From Dermacentor variabilis (Eukaryota; Arthropoda; Arachnida; Ixodida; Ixodidae), in assembly GCF_050947875.1 (NCBI RefSeq), contig NC_134570.1, positions 100,916,122 through 100,980,121 on the forward strand: a DNA stretch of 64,000 bases, in the 5' to 3' direction. The position numbers and the translations under genes are program-made. Shown piece by piece: positions 1-11,361 of the stretch. The notes beneath the pieces were generated by a model that had not been told where the DNA came from, made no database searches, and was given only the letters and a program-made list of their open reading frames with translations. Within the stretch, counting starts at the first letter, position 1, and every line of letters starts with the position of its first letter.

Positions 1-432
1 AATCATGCATTGCAATTGGTCCTCTGATATAATAAGCAAGGCAATATCATCAGCGAATCACAAGTTACTAAGGTATTCTCCATTAACTCTTATCCCCAAT
101 TCTTCCCAATCCAGCTCTCTGAATACCTCCTCTAAACACGCTGTGAATAGCATTGGAGAGAACGTATCCCCCTGCCTGACACCCTTCCTTATTGAGGTTT
201 TGTTGCTTTCTTTATGGATGACTTCGGTGGCTGTGGAGCAACTATATATATATCTTTCTGTATTTTACATACGGCTCATCTACACCCTGATTCCGTAACG
301 CCTGCACGACTGCTGAGCTTCCAACTGAAATCAAACGCTTTCTCGTAATCAGGGAAACTCTATAGAGGTTGGTTATATTCCGCACATTTTTCTATGACCT
401 GATTGATAGTGTGAATATGGTCTATTGTTGAG
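1..432 (-). mobile_element. RTE-type LINE, second half of the reverse transcriptase (3' side of a split copy)
   Basis: On the minus strand, interrupted by frameshifts, this reads as the later part of an RTE-clade reverse transcriptase. The motifs seen are STIDHIHTINQVIEKCAEYN (near 432-370), then GVRQGDTFSPMLFTACLEE (near 190-130) and the catalytic LRFADDIAL (near 60-30). It runs off the left edge of the window. The first half of the same kind of element lies at 4710-6620 in the same orientation, so 1-432 and 4710-6620 are read as one RTE copy split by the R1/I-type LINE between them. About 65 codons that RTE proteins normally carry between the two halves are absent. No intact reading frame remains. 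The clade call is from motif recognition. Confidence 0.8.
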
Positions 433-2215
433 TTGCTTTTGTTCGTATGCCTGGTACGATAAGGCGAACCGTTGCTTGAGCCAAGCACCATGGTGGAAAC
501 GGAACTTTCGCTGGAGCTGTATAACCTGATGGAAGGTATGCAGGATAGGGCAGGACAGTTTCACAAAAGGAAGCACGTGGTCGATCCTCTGGCAGTGAGG
601 CTAGATGATGGGCAGGGGCTCGAGCAAGGTCTCTTACGTGTGCTCTGAGTGCTTCCATGACTATATGGGTCTTGGCTGGGAAATCGTGTGCAATCGCAAT
701 GGTTTCAGCCGTTGACGAACACCGCGGCAATCCAAGACACACTCTTAGCGCCTGGGCCTGGACGCTTTCGAGTGTACGGATATTACTTCTGCAGGTGTTG
801 GTCAGCACAGGCAAGCTGTATCGCAAATACCCAAGAAAGAGCGTCCTGTACAGTTGCATCATTGCATGTACTGAAGTGCCCCAGACACTTCCTCCAAGAA
901 ACTTAAACACATTAGAGATATCCGTCAGGCGCTTCTTTAGGTAGGCCACATGAGGACTCCAGCAGATGTCGCGATCAATGATTACTCCTAAGAATCGGTG
1001 CGTCCTGACATAAGGAATGTTTTGACCGTCGATAGAGACATCGTATGATCTCATTGGCTTTCGGCTAAACGCGACCAATGCGCATTTTTCTGGCGAGATC
1101 TTGAGGCCTTGTTCATTTAAGTAGTCCGATGTTGACGTGGCAGCTTTTTGAAGCCTGGTGCGTACTTGCGGCCGTGTCACACCAGATGCCCACACGCAGA
1201 TGTCATCGGCATACATTGAAATTTTAACTGTGTTCCGAAGTCGTTCCACGAGACCAATGAGTACAAGGTTGAAAAGCGTTGGACTCAAGACACCACCTTG
1301 TGGAACTCCATGGTGCGTATAATATTGCGAGGTTGGGCCAGCTTCAGTGTTAAGAAATAGAGACCACCTATGTAAATAACTGCGAGTCCAACGATATAAT
1401 GGACCGCCTAGGCCCACCGATGCCAATGCTTCAAGTATGGCGTCATGAAGAACGTTGTCGTAGGCTCCCTTTATATCTAAGAACATTGCGACAGATAACC
1501 TCTTACACGTCTTTTGGTGTTGAACATAGGTTACCAGATCGATAACGTTGTCGATAGAACATCGGTGACGTCGAAAACCAGCCATGGCGTCCGGGTAGAT
1601 GTCGTAATGTTCAAGATACCACTCAAGTCTGGCGAGGATCATTCGCTCCATTACCTTCCCAACGCAACTTGCCAGCGCAATCGGTCGGTATGAAGTAATC
1701 TCTAAGGGAGACTTGCCAGGCTTAAGAAGTGGTACCAGGCGGCTGAGCTTCTAAGCTTGAGGAACTTTGCCCTCTTGCCAGGACTCGTTATAAATATGAA
1801 GGAGTGCACTTCGTGCCCGTTCACCAAGGTGACATAGCATGCGGTAAGATATGTCATCCGGACCAGGCGACGACGACCGATTACAGAGGGCGAGCGCCGC
1901 GTCAAGCTCTTGCGTCGTGAAAGGCAGATCCATGCGTGAATCGCGTGAATCTGGAATACAGTTCAATGTAAGCGAACCTGTGCGAGTCGGCTGGCCCGCA
2001 ATCATAGCACAGAAGTCTTCCGCCACATCAATGTCTTGTCCGCGCTGGAATAGTGCTAGGGCCTTAAACGGGAAACGCTGTTCCGAAACAGAACGTAGAC
2101 CTCGCACAGTTCTCCATATTTCAGATAGCGGTTTGCGGGGATCTAGCGACGCACAAAATTTCGACCAACGCTGAGCCTCTAGTTTATCCATGCGCCGTTG
2201 TATCTTCTTTTGCAT
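422..2215 (-). pseudogene. LINE ORF2 reverse transcriptase, nonsense-interrupted and 3'-truncated
   Basis: One continuous frame from 2215 to 422, broken only by TAG at 1753-1751, where relatives have Trp (VPQA-stop-KLSRLVPLLKPG). Motifs in order: SSSPGPDDISY, SYRPIALASCVGKVMER, AGFRRHRCSIDNV, FLDIKGAYDNV, GVPQGGVLSPTLFNL and the catalytic YADD at 1213-1202. Then come the thumb/linker (HRFLGVIID, LGYLRYSLPVL, VQAQALRVCLGLP). The protein ends at VPGIRTKATQQ. The last few residues are already RTE sequence, so the frame runs through the junction near 432. No RNase H motif follows. Family knowledge: this enzyme primes on the nicked target. Here it cannot be functional because of the stop, the upstream frameshift and the lost C-terminus. 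Confidence 0.85.
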
Positions 2216-3177
2216 TCGCCTGGCTGTTCTGAGATCCTGAATTGACTTAGTGCGTCGATATCACCTTTCGGCACGACGGCGAATCGCACGAAGCCGCTCC
2301 AATTCCAGGTCGAATTCAGAATACCTGGAGAACACGTAAGTGTGCGCGTGGCCGTCTGTGCCGTTTTCTTAAGAGCTTGTTGAAGTCCACAAGAGAGGCC
2401 TTTGTGACAAGCGTCCTCAATCTGGGATTTAAAGACAGCCCAATCTATTCTTCGTATCGTGGTGAACGTATACGTGTTAGACATTCCCTTGATCTTTAGG
2501 TAAGTGGGGATGTGGTCACTTCCGTGCGTTTCATTGTCCAAAAACCAATTAACATGTGTGGCGAGGCGGTGGGAGACGAAAGTCAAATCGAGGCAGCTGC
2601 TGTACGTTATTCCCCGCAGAAATGTTGGACTCGCGTCATTCAGCAGGTAGAGACCATTGTTGGAAGCTAATGAAGCTAGTCGTCTTCCCGTCGCGTTAAC
2701 CTTTGAGCTTCCCCAAATGGTATGGTGAGCGTTGAAATCCCCGGTGATAATCCATGGACCAGGTTGTGTTTTCAAGATGTCTTCTAGTCTTTTGGTGTCA
2801 AATCGACTTGATGGAGACAGATACACCCCCAAGAGTGCAAAGGTGACTTTCCTATTTTTAACAGTCATGCACACATACTGATTGTCGTCATGATGTTGCA
2901 CCGGTTGGACGACGTAAGTGAGTTCACGGTGAATAAACACGACCACCTTGCTACTTTTGATGTCGCTTGATGAGAATATTGTCTCGTAGCCGGATAGTCT
3001 CATTGGATGGGATAATCTTGGTTCACAGATGACAATGATTGGAAAGCGGTTAGTGAGAACAAATTGACGAAAATCGGCGATGCGAGATCTTAGACCTCTC
3101 GCGTTCCACTCAAGGATCGACGCTTCTCTGACCTCCTTAAGAAATGACTTGTGATTGTCAGTCATGGCTTCACTCAA
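2179..3177 (-). pseudogene. LINE ORF2 N-terminal part: AP-type endonuclease
   Basis: The target-nicking endonuclease of the R1/I-type LINE. In the frame opening at 3177 it shows ILEWNARGLRSR (about residues 21-32), a catalytic-type Glu in ICEPR (about 50-54), GDFNAHHTIWG (146-156) and GSDHIP (219-224), the expected order for this exonuclease/endonuclease fold. The first codon of the open frame is TTG. The first real ATG is four codons later, at 3165-3163, just past the ORF1 stop. The frame drifts after about 2320, where the sequence continues in another frame towards the reverse transcriptase, and a TGA lies in that frame near 2260. The endonuclease domain itself looks complete, but it is no longer fused in frame to the RT. 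Confidence 0.8.
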
Positions 3178-4603
3178 GGCTTGCTAGGACGGGGCTCAGC
3201 GCGTCGAGCACTTGTAGTCCACTACGAGCAGATGGAGTGTCAATGCTTGTCAGCATGGCCCTGATGACATTCACAATGGATCGCAGCACCGGGATCATTT
3301 GGCAGTCGACTGTTGAAGCCTCACCGACAGAAGCGGGCTTCGATGGGAGCATCAAGCGTGGAGGCTCCTTAGAAGACTGAGAGCTTGCAAGCGCCGGCCA
3401 CTCTTCCACGGGGGCAGCAGTTCCCCTCTGAGGCCTCCTTGTGCTCTCGGGCGTTCCATATGAAGATGATGGCGTTGGCGCAAGCGGCGCACGAGCTCCA
3501 CCCTGTCTTGAGCGTTTCCGTCGATGACGACGTCGACGCCGGATCTTTTCTGAGGCTTCTCTACGGGTTGAGTTATCCCTCACCATTTGCTTCAGAACTT
3601 CGAACTCTTTTTTGATTCTTGGGCATTCTTTAGACGTCGCTTCATGGGTGCCTTCACAGTTGCCACACCTAAAGTTTGTGGCACGGCAGACATCTACCGT
3701 GTGTGACTCCGCGCACAGGGGGCATATTGGGGAGTTTGTGCAGGCGCCCTTAACATGTCCGATCTTAAAGCACTTGTGGCATTGAAGCGGCTTTGGGATA
3801 AACCGTCGTACGACATGTCGGAAGTGACCGACCTTTACGTGCGAAAGGATGGAGTCCCCCTTGAACACAATCTTCACACAACGGCTGTTGCCAAGTCGGC
3901 ATCCGTGCGTGATGACCATTCCTTCGTATGCCGGTTTGATCAGAATTGGCAGGTCCGAGTTCGAAATAGCCAAGTCAACATTGTAGATCACAACTGCAGT
4001 GCAGGCCCCATCCATAGGTATGACCGATCGTACTTTTATGTTGCCCAAATCTGTTATCTGTCGTAGCGTCTCCAGCGTGGTTCCACGGGTTGTGTCGACG
4101 GCTAGAACATTCTTTCGTGTGTTCAGCCGGACTTCCTTGATTTCGTTTGGCGCCTTTCCCTCAAGAAAAACAGAGAGAGCTTGCCTGTTCAATACTCGAA
4201 GGTTCACAGAAGAATCCACTGGCATGAAGAGGATGGTGTGCGGCCAGCGTTCACTACCTGCCTGCATGGTTGACGTACTCGCTGGTGACGACGCCTTGAT
4301 AAGCCTCCTTTTAGCCCTTCGGCTCCTCACCGACACGAAGCTGTCATCAGATGAGTCGTCACCTGTGATTGAGTAGACCTCTGTGTCTTCGCTGGTGCTG
4401 GACCAGGTGCCTCGTTTCCTTGAGGAACTTGTTAATGTAGTGATCTTGCCAGACGGGCCGGCAATAGGCTCTGCATCCATGGCCACAGGAGTAGGAGTCT
4501 CTCTTGAGCGGTCACTGGTGGTGGACCAGGTGCCTTGACTCATAGAAGAGATTGCCGTTGCAGACTTCTGGCAGCACGGGCCTGCGGAACGTTCCGCGTC
4601 CAT
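3170..4603 (-). CDS. LINE ORF1, zinc-knuckle nucleic-acid-binding protein (477 aa)
   Basis: An intact frame encoding the gag-like ORF1 protein of the R1/I-type LINE, which in this class packages element RNA. Residues 1-115 are rich in Ser, Thr and Pro. Residues 1-31 and 42-72 look like an internal duplication, each starting MDAE and ending in GTWS. A basic patch (RSRRAKRR) lies near residues 93-100. Three CCHC knuckles follow at about 275-288 (C-x2-C-x4-H-x4-C), 294-306 and 313-327, the usual array for this class. A basic stretch (RRRRRHRRKR) follows, then a Pro/Ser-rich tail. The start is the first ATG after an in-frame upstream stop. It stops 4 nt before the first ATG of ORF2. No host function is implied. 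Confidence 0.85.
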   Translation of the reverse strand: MDAERSAGPCCQKSATAISSMSQGTWSTTSDRSRETPTPVAMDAEPIAGPSGKITTLTSSSRKRGTWSSTSEDTEVYSITGDDSSDDSFVSVRSRRAKRRLIKASSPASTSTMQAGSERWPHTILFMPVDSSVNLRVLNRQALSVFLEGKAPNEIKEVRLNTRKNVLAVDTTRGTTLETLRQITDLGNIKVRSVIPMDGACTAVVIYNVDLAISNSDLPILIKPAYEGMVITHGCRLGNSRCVKIVFKGDSILSHVKVGHFRHVVRRFIPKPLQCHKCFKIGHVKGACTNSPICPLCAESHTVDVCRATNFRCGNCEGTHEATSKECPRIKKEFEVLKQMVRDNSTRREASEKIRRRRRHRRKRSRQGGARAPLAPTPSSSYGTPESTRRPQRGTAAPVEEWPALASSQSSKEPPRLMLPSKPASVGEASTVDCQMIPVLRSIVNVIRAMLTSIDTPSARSGLQVLDALSPVLASLE

Positions 4604-4709
4604 CGCCTCAAGCCAGGACGCGGAAAATGCCCCAGAGACTGATGAAAATTTGACGAAAACTGCCTAGCTGGGACAGATGCGTTTTAGCACTGAGTAACTT
4701 CGTCTTCGT

Positions 4710-6620
4710 CCCGAGGTCATGAGGCATTGCGTGTACAGGGCGGCCAGTTTTTCTAGAACAATCTGCACACCATCCTTCACACATTTGGCTGTTACCCGAT
4801 CCTCCCCAGCTACTTTCCCCCTTTGCATAGCTTGCAAGGTTTTATTTGCTTCTTCCGGCGTTAGTTGTGGGTTGTCAAATTCCTCTAGAATATTCCCTCT
4901 TCCATTATCGTCGTTGGTGCCACTGTTACTTATAAACCTCTATTGAACTCCTCAGCCACTTGAACTGTCTTATCTATGTTAGTAATGATATTGCCGGCTT
5001 TGTCTCTTAGCGCATATATCTGATTCTTGCCTATTCCTAGTTTCTTCACTGCTTTTAGGCTTCCTCCGTTCCCGAGAACATGCTAAATTCTATTTATATT
5101 TTACTTCCTTATGTCAGCTATGTCACGCATGTTGATTAACTTGGAAAGTTCTGCCAGTTCAATTCTAGCTGTAGGGTTAGAGGCTTTCGTATACATTGGT
5201 GTTTCTTAATGAGATCCTTTGTCTCCGGCGATATCTAACGAAGTTTCCACTGACTTCTATTGCACTGTCCTCAATGATGGGCATAAGATTGTCGTTCATT
5301 GCTTCAACCCTAAGGTCCTCTTCTTGAGTTAAAACCGAATAGCTGTTCTGTAGCTTGATCCGGAATTCCTCTATTTTGCGTCTTACCGATAACTCATTGA
5401 TCGGCTTCTGATGTGCCAGTTTCTTCCATTCCCTCCTCAAGTCTAGGCTAATTGGAGATCTTACCATCCTATGATCACTGCAGCGCACTTTGCCGAGCAC
5501 ATCCACATCTTGTATGATGCCAGGGTTAGCGCAGTGTATGAGGTCTATTTCATTTCTCTTCTAGCCATTCGGGCTTCTCTACGTCCCTTTTCAGTTATCC
5601 CGCTTGCGGAAGAAGGTATTCATTATCCGCAGATTATTCCGTTCTGCAAGCTCTACTAATAACTATCCCCTGCTTTTCCTATAACCTATGCCATATTCCT
5701 CCAGTGACTTGCCTCCGGCCTGCTTTTTGCCTATCCTGGCATTAAAGTCACCTATCAGTATAGCGTATTTTGTTTTCACTTTGCCCATCGCCGATTCCAT
5801 GTCTTCACAGAAGCTTTCGACTTGCTGGTCATCATGAATGGATGTAGGTGCGCAGACCTATGCGACCTTCGATTTGTACCTCTTCAGTTTCACAACAAGA
5901 CCTGCCACCCTCTAGGTAATGCTATAGAATGCCTGTGCGTTGCCAGCTATAGCCTTATTAATCAGGAATCCGACTCCTATAGTTCTCGTCTCTCCGCTAA
6001 GCCCCTGTAGCACAGGACGTGCCCGCTTTTTAGCACTGTATGTGCTTAATTTTTACTCCTAGCCTCACTGAACGCTATTATATGCCATTTAAGACGCAGT
6101 AATTCCTCCAACAGCACTGCTACACTCGCCTCACTAGGTAACGTTCTAGGGTTAAACGGTGCTAGGTTCAGATTCCAATGGTGGCCTGTCCGGATCCAGA
6201 GATTCTTAGCACCCACTGCTGCGTCACAGGTCTGACCGCCACCGTGGTGATTTGCTTCGCAGGGGCTGGGGACTGAGGGCCAGGGTTTGATTGTGGTATT
6301 CCTATAAGTGGTTGTGGCAAAGTACAGCACCAGGGTGGCCAATCTAGCTCGGGTAAGGTAGTGCGTTACCGGTTCTGGTCACCGGCATTAGGCCGCATTC
6401 CAGGACTGTTTATGCAAATTTATCAACACGCAGGCGGATGGTCTACCTCTACTCCATCGCTGTATCCTTCGCTGTGACCCTATACACTGGGGTAAATGTT
6501 TACGAGATGATGGATGTAAGCGTCCTGACTCGGGTACATAGTTCTTGTGGTACGCCGTTGTTTTGAAACTCGGGAGAGGGAAAACCGTGCTCTCTCTCAG
6601 TGCACGCGACATTTAGGCAT
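4710..6620 (-). mobile_element. RTE-type LINE, 5' half (leader, endonuclease, start of RT)
   Basis: The upstream half of the split RTE copy, multiply frameshifted. The leader and endonuclease N-terminus lie at 6612-6046 (LNLAPFNPRTLPSEA, then LLRLKWHIIAFSEARSKN, matching the RTE pattern of rapid-sequence start and SE catalytic residue). The middle endonuclease lies around 5800-5510 (NLNAKIGQKAGG, NEIDLIHCANPGIIQDVDVL). CSDHRMVR falls at about 5480-5455, and the linker is the open frame 5506-5177. RT begins around 4860-4711 (GEDRVTAKCVKDG, LEKLAALYTQCLMTSG). The next RTE residues are missing because the R1/I-type LINE begins there. The 5' boundary near 6620-6660 is a guess from where recognisable sequence ends. 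Confidence 0.8.
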
Positions 6621-6660
6621 TTCCACAGGGTTTAAAAAATGCGAGCGAGACAAGAGGTGC

Positions 6661-8194
6661 TTAGTGGCACACGGAGGGTCCTATTAGCTTTGCACTAAGC
6701 TTGTGCGCGGTTTCGCATCAGCATGGACGGAGTTTATGTTTGGCATCTCGTGGCGCTTTTCCTTTGAAACCTTTCTCTGGGACAAAATTATACTTTGTTC
6801 TCAATTTCATGAAGCCGACTGAGCATATGAAAATATGCACAAATACCTCTTCGACTATCGTTCACGTAGCACGCAAGGCTTGGAATTTCGTTTTCGTACA
6901 ATTTATTATCTATAGTCTTCTCATTACTCACCACCGGATATAAGCTATTTTAATACGTATAGTCGCACGCTCCGTGTTTCTTGAGTGTGGGAATCGTAGC
7001 TGCGACATTGCGAAAAAGATAATTAACGCTTTATAAATGTTCTCGGCAGATGAAATATTGATATCAGAGTAAAACATAATAGAAGTGCCGCTTTTCTTTC
7101 TTTATTATACCTTAATAGTTGGATGCTCTTGTTATCGAGATGTTACGTTGTGAGTAACGTTGTGAGTAAATAACGTCGTTAGTAACGTAGCTGCAAAAAA
7201 CAATACCAGGCAATAGTATTCGTATTATAAATGGACCTATCATAATGCGTTCGTTTAGAAAAGTAGGCCTGTCGAGAAATACGTATTTTGCCGATCAACC
7301 GGCTGACGGCGTGGGAATAATGTTGATTGAATGCAGATTAATGCTGACTGGATAATGCTGAATAATGCGGTGCCATGAATAGGGCCAATAGGACTCATAG
7401 CTGCGAGCTTTTAAGCCGATGCTACCGTAGCGAAATGCATTACAACATGGCTGCACTTGCGTCAGTACGCGGCTGCAATCTTACTTCTCCTTACACATTG
7501 CCGGATTTACTGCTGATTAGATTGTTTCAAACAGTGTTATTTAGCTCTTACTAAGCCGAAACCCTAACCCAGCATCCGAACTGGCAGCGTATTTTTAACA
7601 CGACAACGCTAAAGGCCGCCTGTCGCGAAAAATTCGGTGTCGGCGCCGGCATCGGCGGAGTTGTGCGTGAGAGAAAATATCCGTATATATTTAGGTATAT
7701 GTATATGCCACGCCTTTCTATATGACGTGACGTATATTTTGATCACATTGCCACATCATTATATTACTAAAGTTGCTCACACCTTGTCTCACACCCTTGA
7801 GAACGTTGTTCCTCGGCATTTTGAGAATGACAGCCCACAAAAAAATGCCATGAAACAAAACACTGACCGCGCATGCCTTTTATGATAAATACTCTAAGAC
7901 ATAAAAGTACGAAACAATAACATGAACTTGAAAATGATGTAACTTTTTGGTGCCACTCTGCACAACCTCCGCGGTCAACCCACGCAAGAGGCCGCCTTTC
8001 CACTGGAAGGTTCGACTTGATGCATAGCGTTCGCCGCCAGCGTTTCACGGCGAACATTGCGGTTACATACGCAGCAGTTGCTTGGAAGCGCATTCCAATC
8101 TTAAACGCGATTCTTAGGTGTCTCACAACTTTCTTGAACGAATTTATCACTGCACATCACTTTCCAAATGTTCAGTTTGTTAATAAAGCTGGCT
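6661..8194. other. No gene recognised
   Basis: AT-rich sequence with no recognisable coding domain. It holds a short imperfect tandem of GTGAGTAACGTT-like units (about 7140-7190) and an imperfect AATGCTGA-type tandem (about 7318-7370). The open frames are short and lack codon or motif support. Confidence 0.4.
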
Positions 8195-9205
8195 ACGCCG
8201 TAAACAGACTTGACTATGCTGACAACTGTGTTCTGTATAACGTAATTAACACGAATGTAGACCACCTTTAACTTAACAATTCTTTTACACAATTTTGCAG
8301 GCGGTGCGACAAATGGCAAATGAATATAAACTTTGTAAAAACAGTCACTTTATCTTTTGGAGAGCGCACTTCTGTTTCTTTACCTATTCATGCATTTAAT
8401 GGCTCTACCCTTGAACGGCTGTCTGAATACAAGTACCTTGGCCTCATCTTCACACCTAACATGTCATTTTCTAGGCATATTGAGTACAAATACAATAAAG
8501 CACTAATGAAAATAGGCTATATAACTCGTACATTGCGAAAAGCTCCGCGGGAAACAAAATTGCTATCATATAAGTTGCTCATCCGACCCATTCTCAAGTA
8601 TGGTTGCTCCTTCTCAGAGCCTTATAAAGTATCTGACATTAGCACCCCTGAATTAGTTCAAAACAAGGCAATTTATTTCATATACCGCTGTTATGACTAG
8701 GACTTCTCACCCTCATCTCACCTTGTGGCATTAGGTCTACAACCTCCGTCCGAGCGGCGCGGTTGTGAATGCCTTAAATTGTGGCACAATCTCCTTCACA
8801 CACCACGCTACTCTTTAAAGAACAACTATCTGTCTCCTGATAAATTGAAACCAACTAGGAATAGGCACAAACTTACCGTTGCCTCATTTCAACCGCGTAC
8901 TAACCTATTTCAGTTTAGCTTTTTTCCTCGTTCAATAGAAAAATGAAACTTGCTACCAGATGAAATAAGGTCACTGCCTTTAGAAGAATTTTTGTATAAG
9001 TTACCTTGATTCATGCTGTGTTAATTATTACTCATTGTATCTTTTGTTTCCAAGTTATCATGATTCCTATGGTGTCGAAGTTGATTCGTGAAGAAGGATG
9101 TTTTGTTTAATGCAATGTAGAAACCCATTCCTGCGATAGCCCATTAGCAGTATGTGTAAATGTAGTAGGGGTTACTGCTGTATGTGTAAATAAATAAAAA
9201 TAAAT
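8195..9205 (+). mobile_element. 5'-truncated CR1/L2-like LINE, RT C-terminal half and 3' tail
   Basis: Reads in one main frame with a few stops and shifts. RLDYADNCVLYNVI (about 8205-8246) is a mutated form of the FADDCVLY catalytic motif, followed by WQMNINFVKTVTLSF, LSEYKYLGLIF, ITRTLRKAPRETKLLSYK, LIRPILKYGCS and ELVQNKAIYFIY. Past the TAG at 8698 come VALGLQPPSERRG and FSFFPRSIEK-stop-NLLPDEI. The 3' end is the simple tail around 9185-9205 (TAAATAAATAAAAATAAAT), a normal terminus for CR1/L2-type elements. The start near 8195 is where RT similarity begins. The sequence at 8026-8150 does not match the element and is probably pre-existing DNA. Nothing here is intact. Confidence 0.75.
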
Positions 9206-9381
9206 GTACACGTGGCTCTATATGAATTCTTCACCTGAAACTGTGTGTTGTTGAAGTGTTGAATAGCATACATGCGCTGTATTACAAATGTCGTTGGTTG
9301 CCAAAGCGTCGTTTACTTTGCCTTGCAGTCGTAGACACTACCGGCTTTCTAAAGAATTCCAATACACTCTTCAGCAATATT

Positions 9382-9615
9382 ACACCCTTTGGGTCGTATC
9401 TTGCCACACAACAATAATCTTCATTTGTCGTGACTGCATTTCCTTTCTTTAACGCTGCGAGCCCGGTAATCCCAAGTCAGGAACGGCATGCACGCTAACA
9501 GCACAACAGCGCATTCTCGGCAGGAAAGTAGCGGGCGCACCATTTTCAAGAAAGGAAACGCAAGCAAGGCCGATGACGATTTTTGTTGTATGACAAGATA
9601 CGACCTGAAGGGTGC
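9382..9615. repeat. Foldback element with about 67-bp imperfect inverted arms
   Basis: The left arm 9382-9449 and right arm 9549-9615 are reverse complements with scattered mismatches. Both carry the core GGTCGTATCTTG and end in TTTCCTTTCTT (read in the left-arm direction). The spacer is about 99 bp. There is no ORF. A clear target-site duplication was not found. It may be a foldback or MITE-type repeat, or an inverted duplication. Confidence 0.65.
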
Positions 9616-11199
9616 ACATTTGTTTAAGAATGTACGGTTACACTTTTAACGACCCGCTTTTGATATTCTCCGAGCGCAATCGAAAGTAAGGAGCCCCTTT
9701 TCAACCAACTTCGTTCGTTATACCACATGTACGTGCTATTGCATAGCTCCGCAGCTCAAGGCATCTCTTTCGATGAGCCGAGGAGAATACCATATTCACT
9801 GTCTCCCGAAGGACTGCATCCGGTTGGAATGCATAATGAGTTCAATCTCGCCAAGAGCACGTACTGAGATATATACGAAAGGTTTGGGAAGAACACACAG
9901 TCCTGCGGCATGAGAATGCAAACGAGCCCAGCTCTCGTGACTGTTGCCTCTCACACGCCTTCAGGGAATGTGATGCACGTCTGTTTTATACATCTATTAC
10001 GGTGCATCAGCTCAGCACTCATGAAAGCGGGTCTGCCTTAGACAGAAAACTTTTCTGGTCAGTGGAGCACACTGCTCGTTGAGCCGATTCCTCGCATTCA
10101 GATAATGAACCTTACCTTCGTTGCCTTATCTAATTTAGGCAAGCGGAGTTTTTCATTGCGAAGGTAGTGATCTCACAGGGCGGAATACACGACTCCTCAT
10201 TTCATTTATTCCTGGACTGACTCCGCCGAACACCATTGCAACAGACATATTGTCGTACAGCTTGGGCGAAATTCATCGCATTATATTTTATGGACGTACT
10301 ACAGCCGTACAAAAAAATTATGTCTAAAATATTTCCATTCTCGCTTTTTCTGATAAATATCTGGTTTCTTCTGTTTTGTTTCCTTTTCGTAAAAAGCCAT
10401 TTGATCAATCTGAAAGTGTCGTATATATGATCTATCATATTACGCGACATTTCTTGCTTTCATTATCAGGAACAGTAACTTCAGGTGTTGGATCATGTCA
10501 TATTGTGAAAAAACGGATCCATAGGTCAAATCTCTTGCCACGGAAGCAGCTATACAATTAAGGCGAAATTAAAGAAAGACGCTCCGTATGGCAGATTTTG
10601 GAGCATGTTAGGGAAAAGCAAGTGGCCAGAATAACTCGGAAGCTTTCGCCTATGGCCAATTTTATGATTGTTCGACAATCTGGACCTAATAAGAAATTGA
10701 TCAGTGAGCCTGTCCGCTCGTACCTACCACATTTGTTTTGGTTCATGCTAGGTGCCCTTAAGTTCTGTGGCCTGTTCTACCGTTCAATAATGTCAGCCTA
10801 TACGCCTAAATACAGATCACTTCGTTGAATATTAAGCAGTATAGCCGGAAATTTTTAAAAATAATAAAATATTCAAAAGTTATCCGAGGCATTTCGCGCA
10901 GATCTGCTGACTTGGATTACTCGAACAGGCAGATGTTACTTCCGCAAGAACTCAAAACACATCCTTGATAAAGAACAACCCTTCGCTCATTATTTTCTAG
11001 TTACTTTAGGGCAGATGTTACAGTTTACAAAGTGAAGTGCATACCCTCAAGGCGCATTAACTCATTATAAATAGTGAACCTTACCGCAGTTTTGAGATAA
11101 GCGCCTTCAAACTAGTGGTAAGGATCACTGTTGATCTGATTGCCCTCTTAACGAAATTACTTTAATTGTTTATTTAAGCAAAAAAAAATCGAATGCATA
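9616..11199. other. No gene recognised
   Basis: AT-rich sequence with only short open frames and no domain motifs. I see no repeat structure beyond short homopolymers. Confidence 0.4.
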
Positions 11200-11212
11200 G
11201 CCAAGGAATGTA
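11200..11212. repeat. Left target-site duplication of the Penelope-like element
   Basis: GCCAAGGAATGTA, identical to 13446-13458. The length of 13 bp is within the range usual for Penelope-like insertions. Confidence 0.85.
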
Positions 11213-11361
11213 CTTAAAGAAGGGAATTGCGCTAAAAAAGACACGGACGAGTAAGGACATGGACGTGCGCAAACTCGCGACTGATTGTATTCAGAAAGAA
11301 CATAAATATATATATACCTAGATTCTTATCCAATCATTGCCTAAGCGCACATGCCAAGAAC
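11211..11361 (-). repeat. Inverted pseudo-LTR, left copy
   Basis: Reverse complement of 13279-13415, with one 10-bp insertion near 11329-11338 and a few substitutions. Shared blocks include AAGAAGGGAATTGCGC, GACACGGACGAGTAAGGAC and CTAAGCGCACATGCCAAGAA. It contains antisense codons of the end of the endonuclease ORF, which explains why the open frame running into the RT from about 11337 has an artificial start (a TTG, not an ATG). Confidence 0.85.

Larger units (their letters stand above)
433..4709 (-). mobile_element. R1/I-type non-LTR retrotransposon nested in an RTE copy
   Basis: A two-ORF LINE on the minus strand. It has a short 5' leader (about 4709-4604), ORF1 with zinc knuckles (4603-3170), and ORF2 with an apurinic-type endonuclease (3165 to about 2290) followed by reverse transcriptase (2215-422). 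ORF1 stops at 3172-3170 and the first ORF2 ATG is at 3165-3163, an arrangement that suits termination-reinitiation. ORF1 is open throughout, while ORF2 has a frameshift and stops, so the copy is dead but fairly young. The 3' side ends abruptly in the thumb/linker after VPGIRTKA. The RNase H domain that related tick elements usually carry, the 3' UTR and any A-rich tail are missing. Both junctions fall directly in RTE sequence. Exact junction bases are uncertain by roughly 10 bp. Confidence 0.85.

Noticed and set aside
11337..11361. Start of the 282-codon RT frame at 11337
   Set aside because: The first codon is TTG and the first eight codons are antisense of the endonuclease end in the inverted pseudo-LTR, so it is not a real start.
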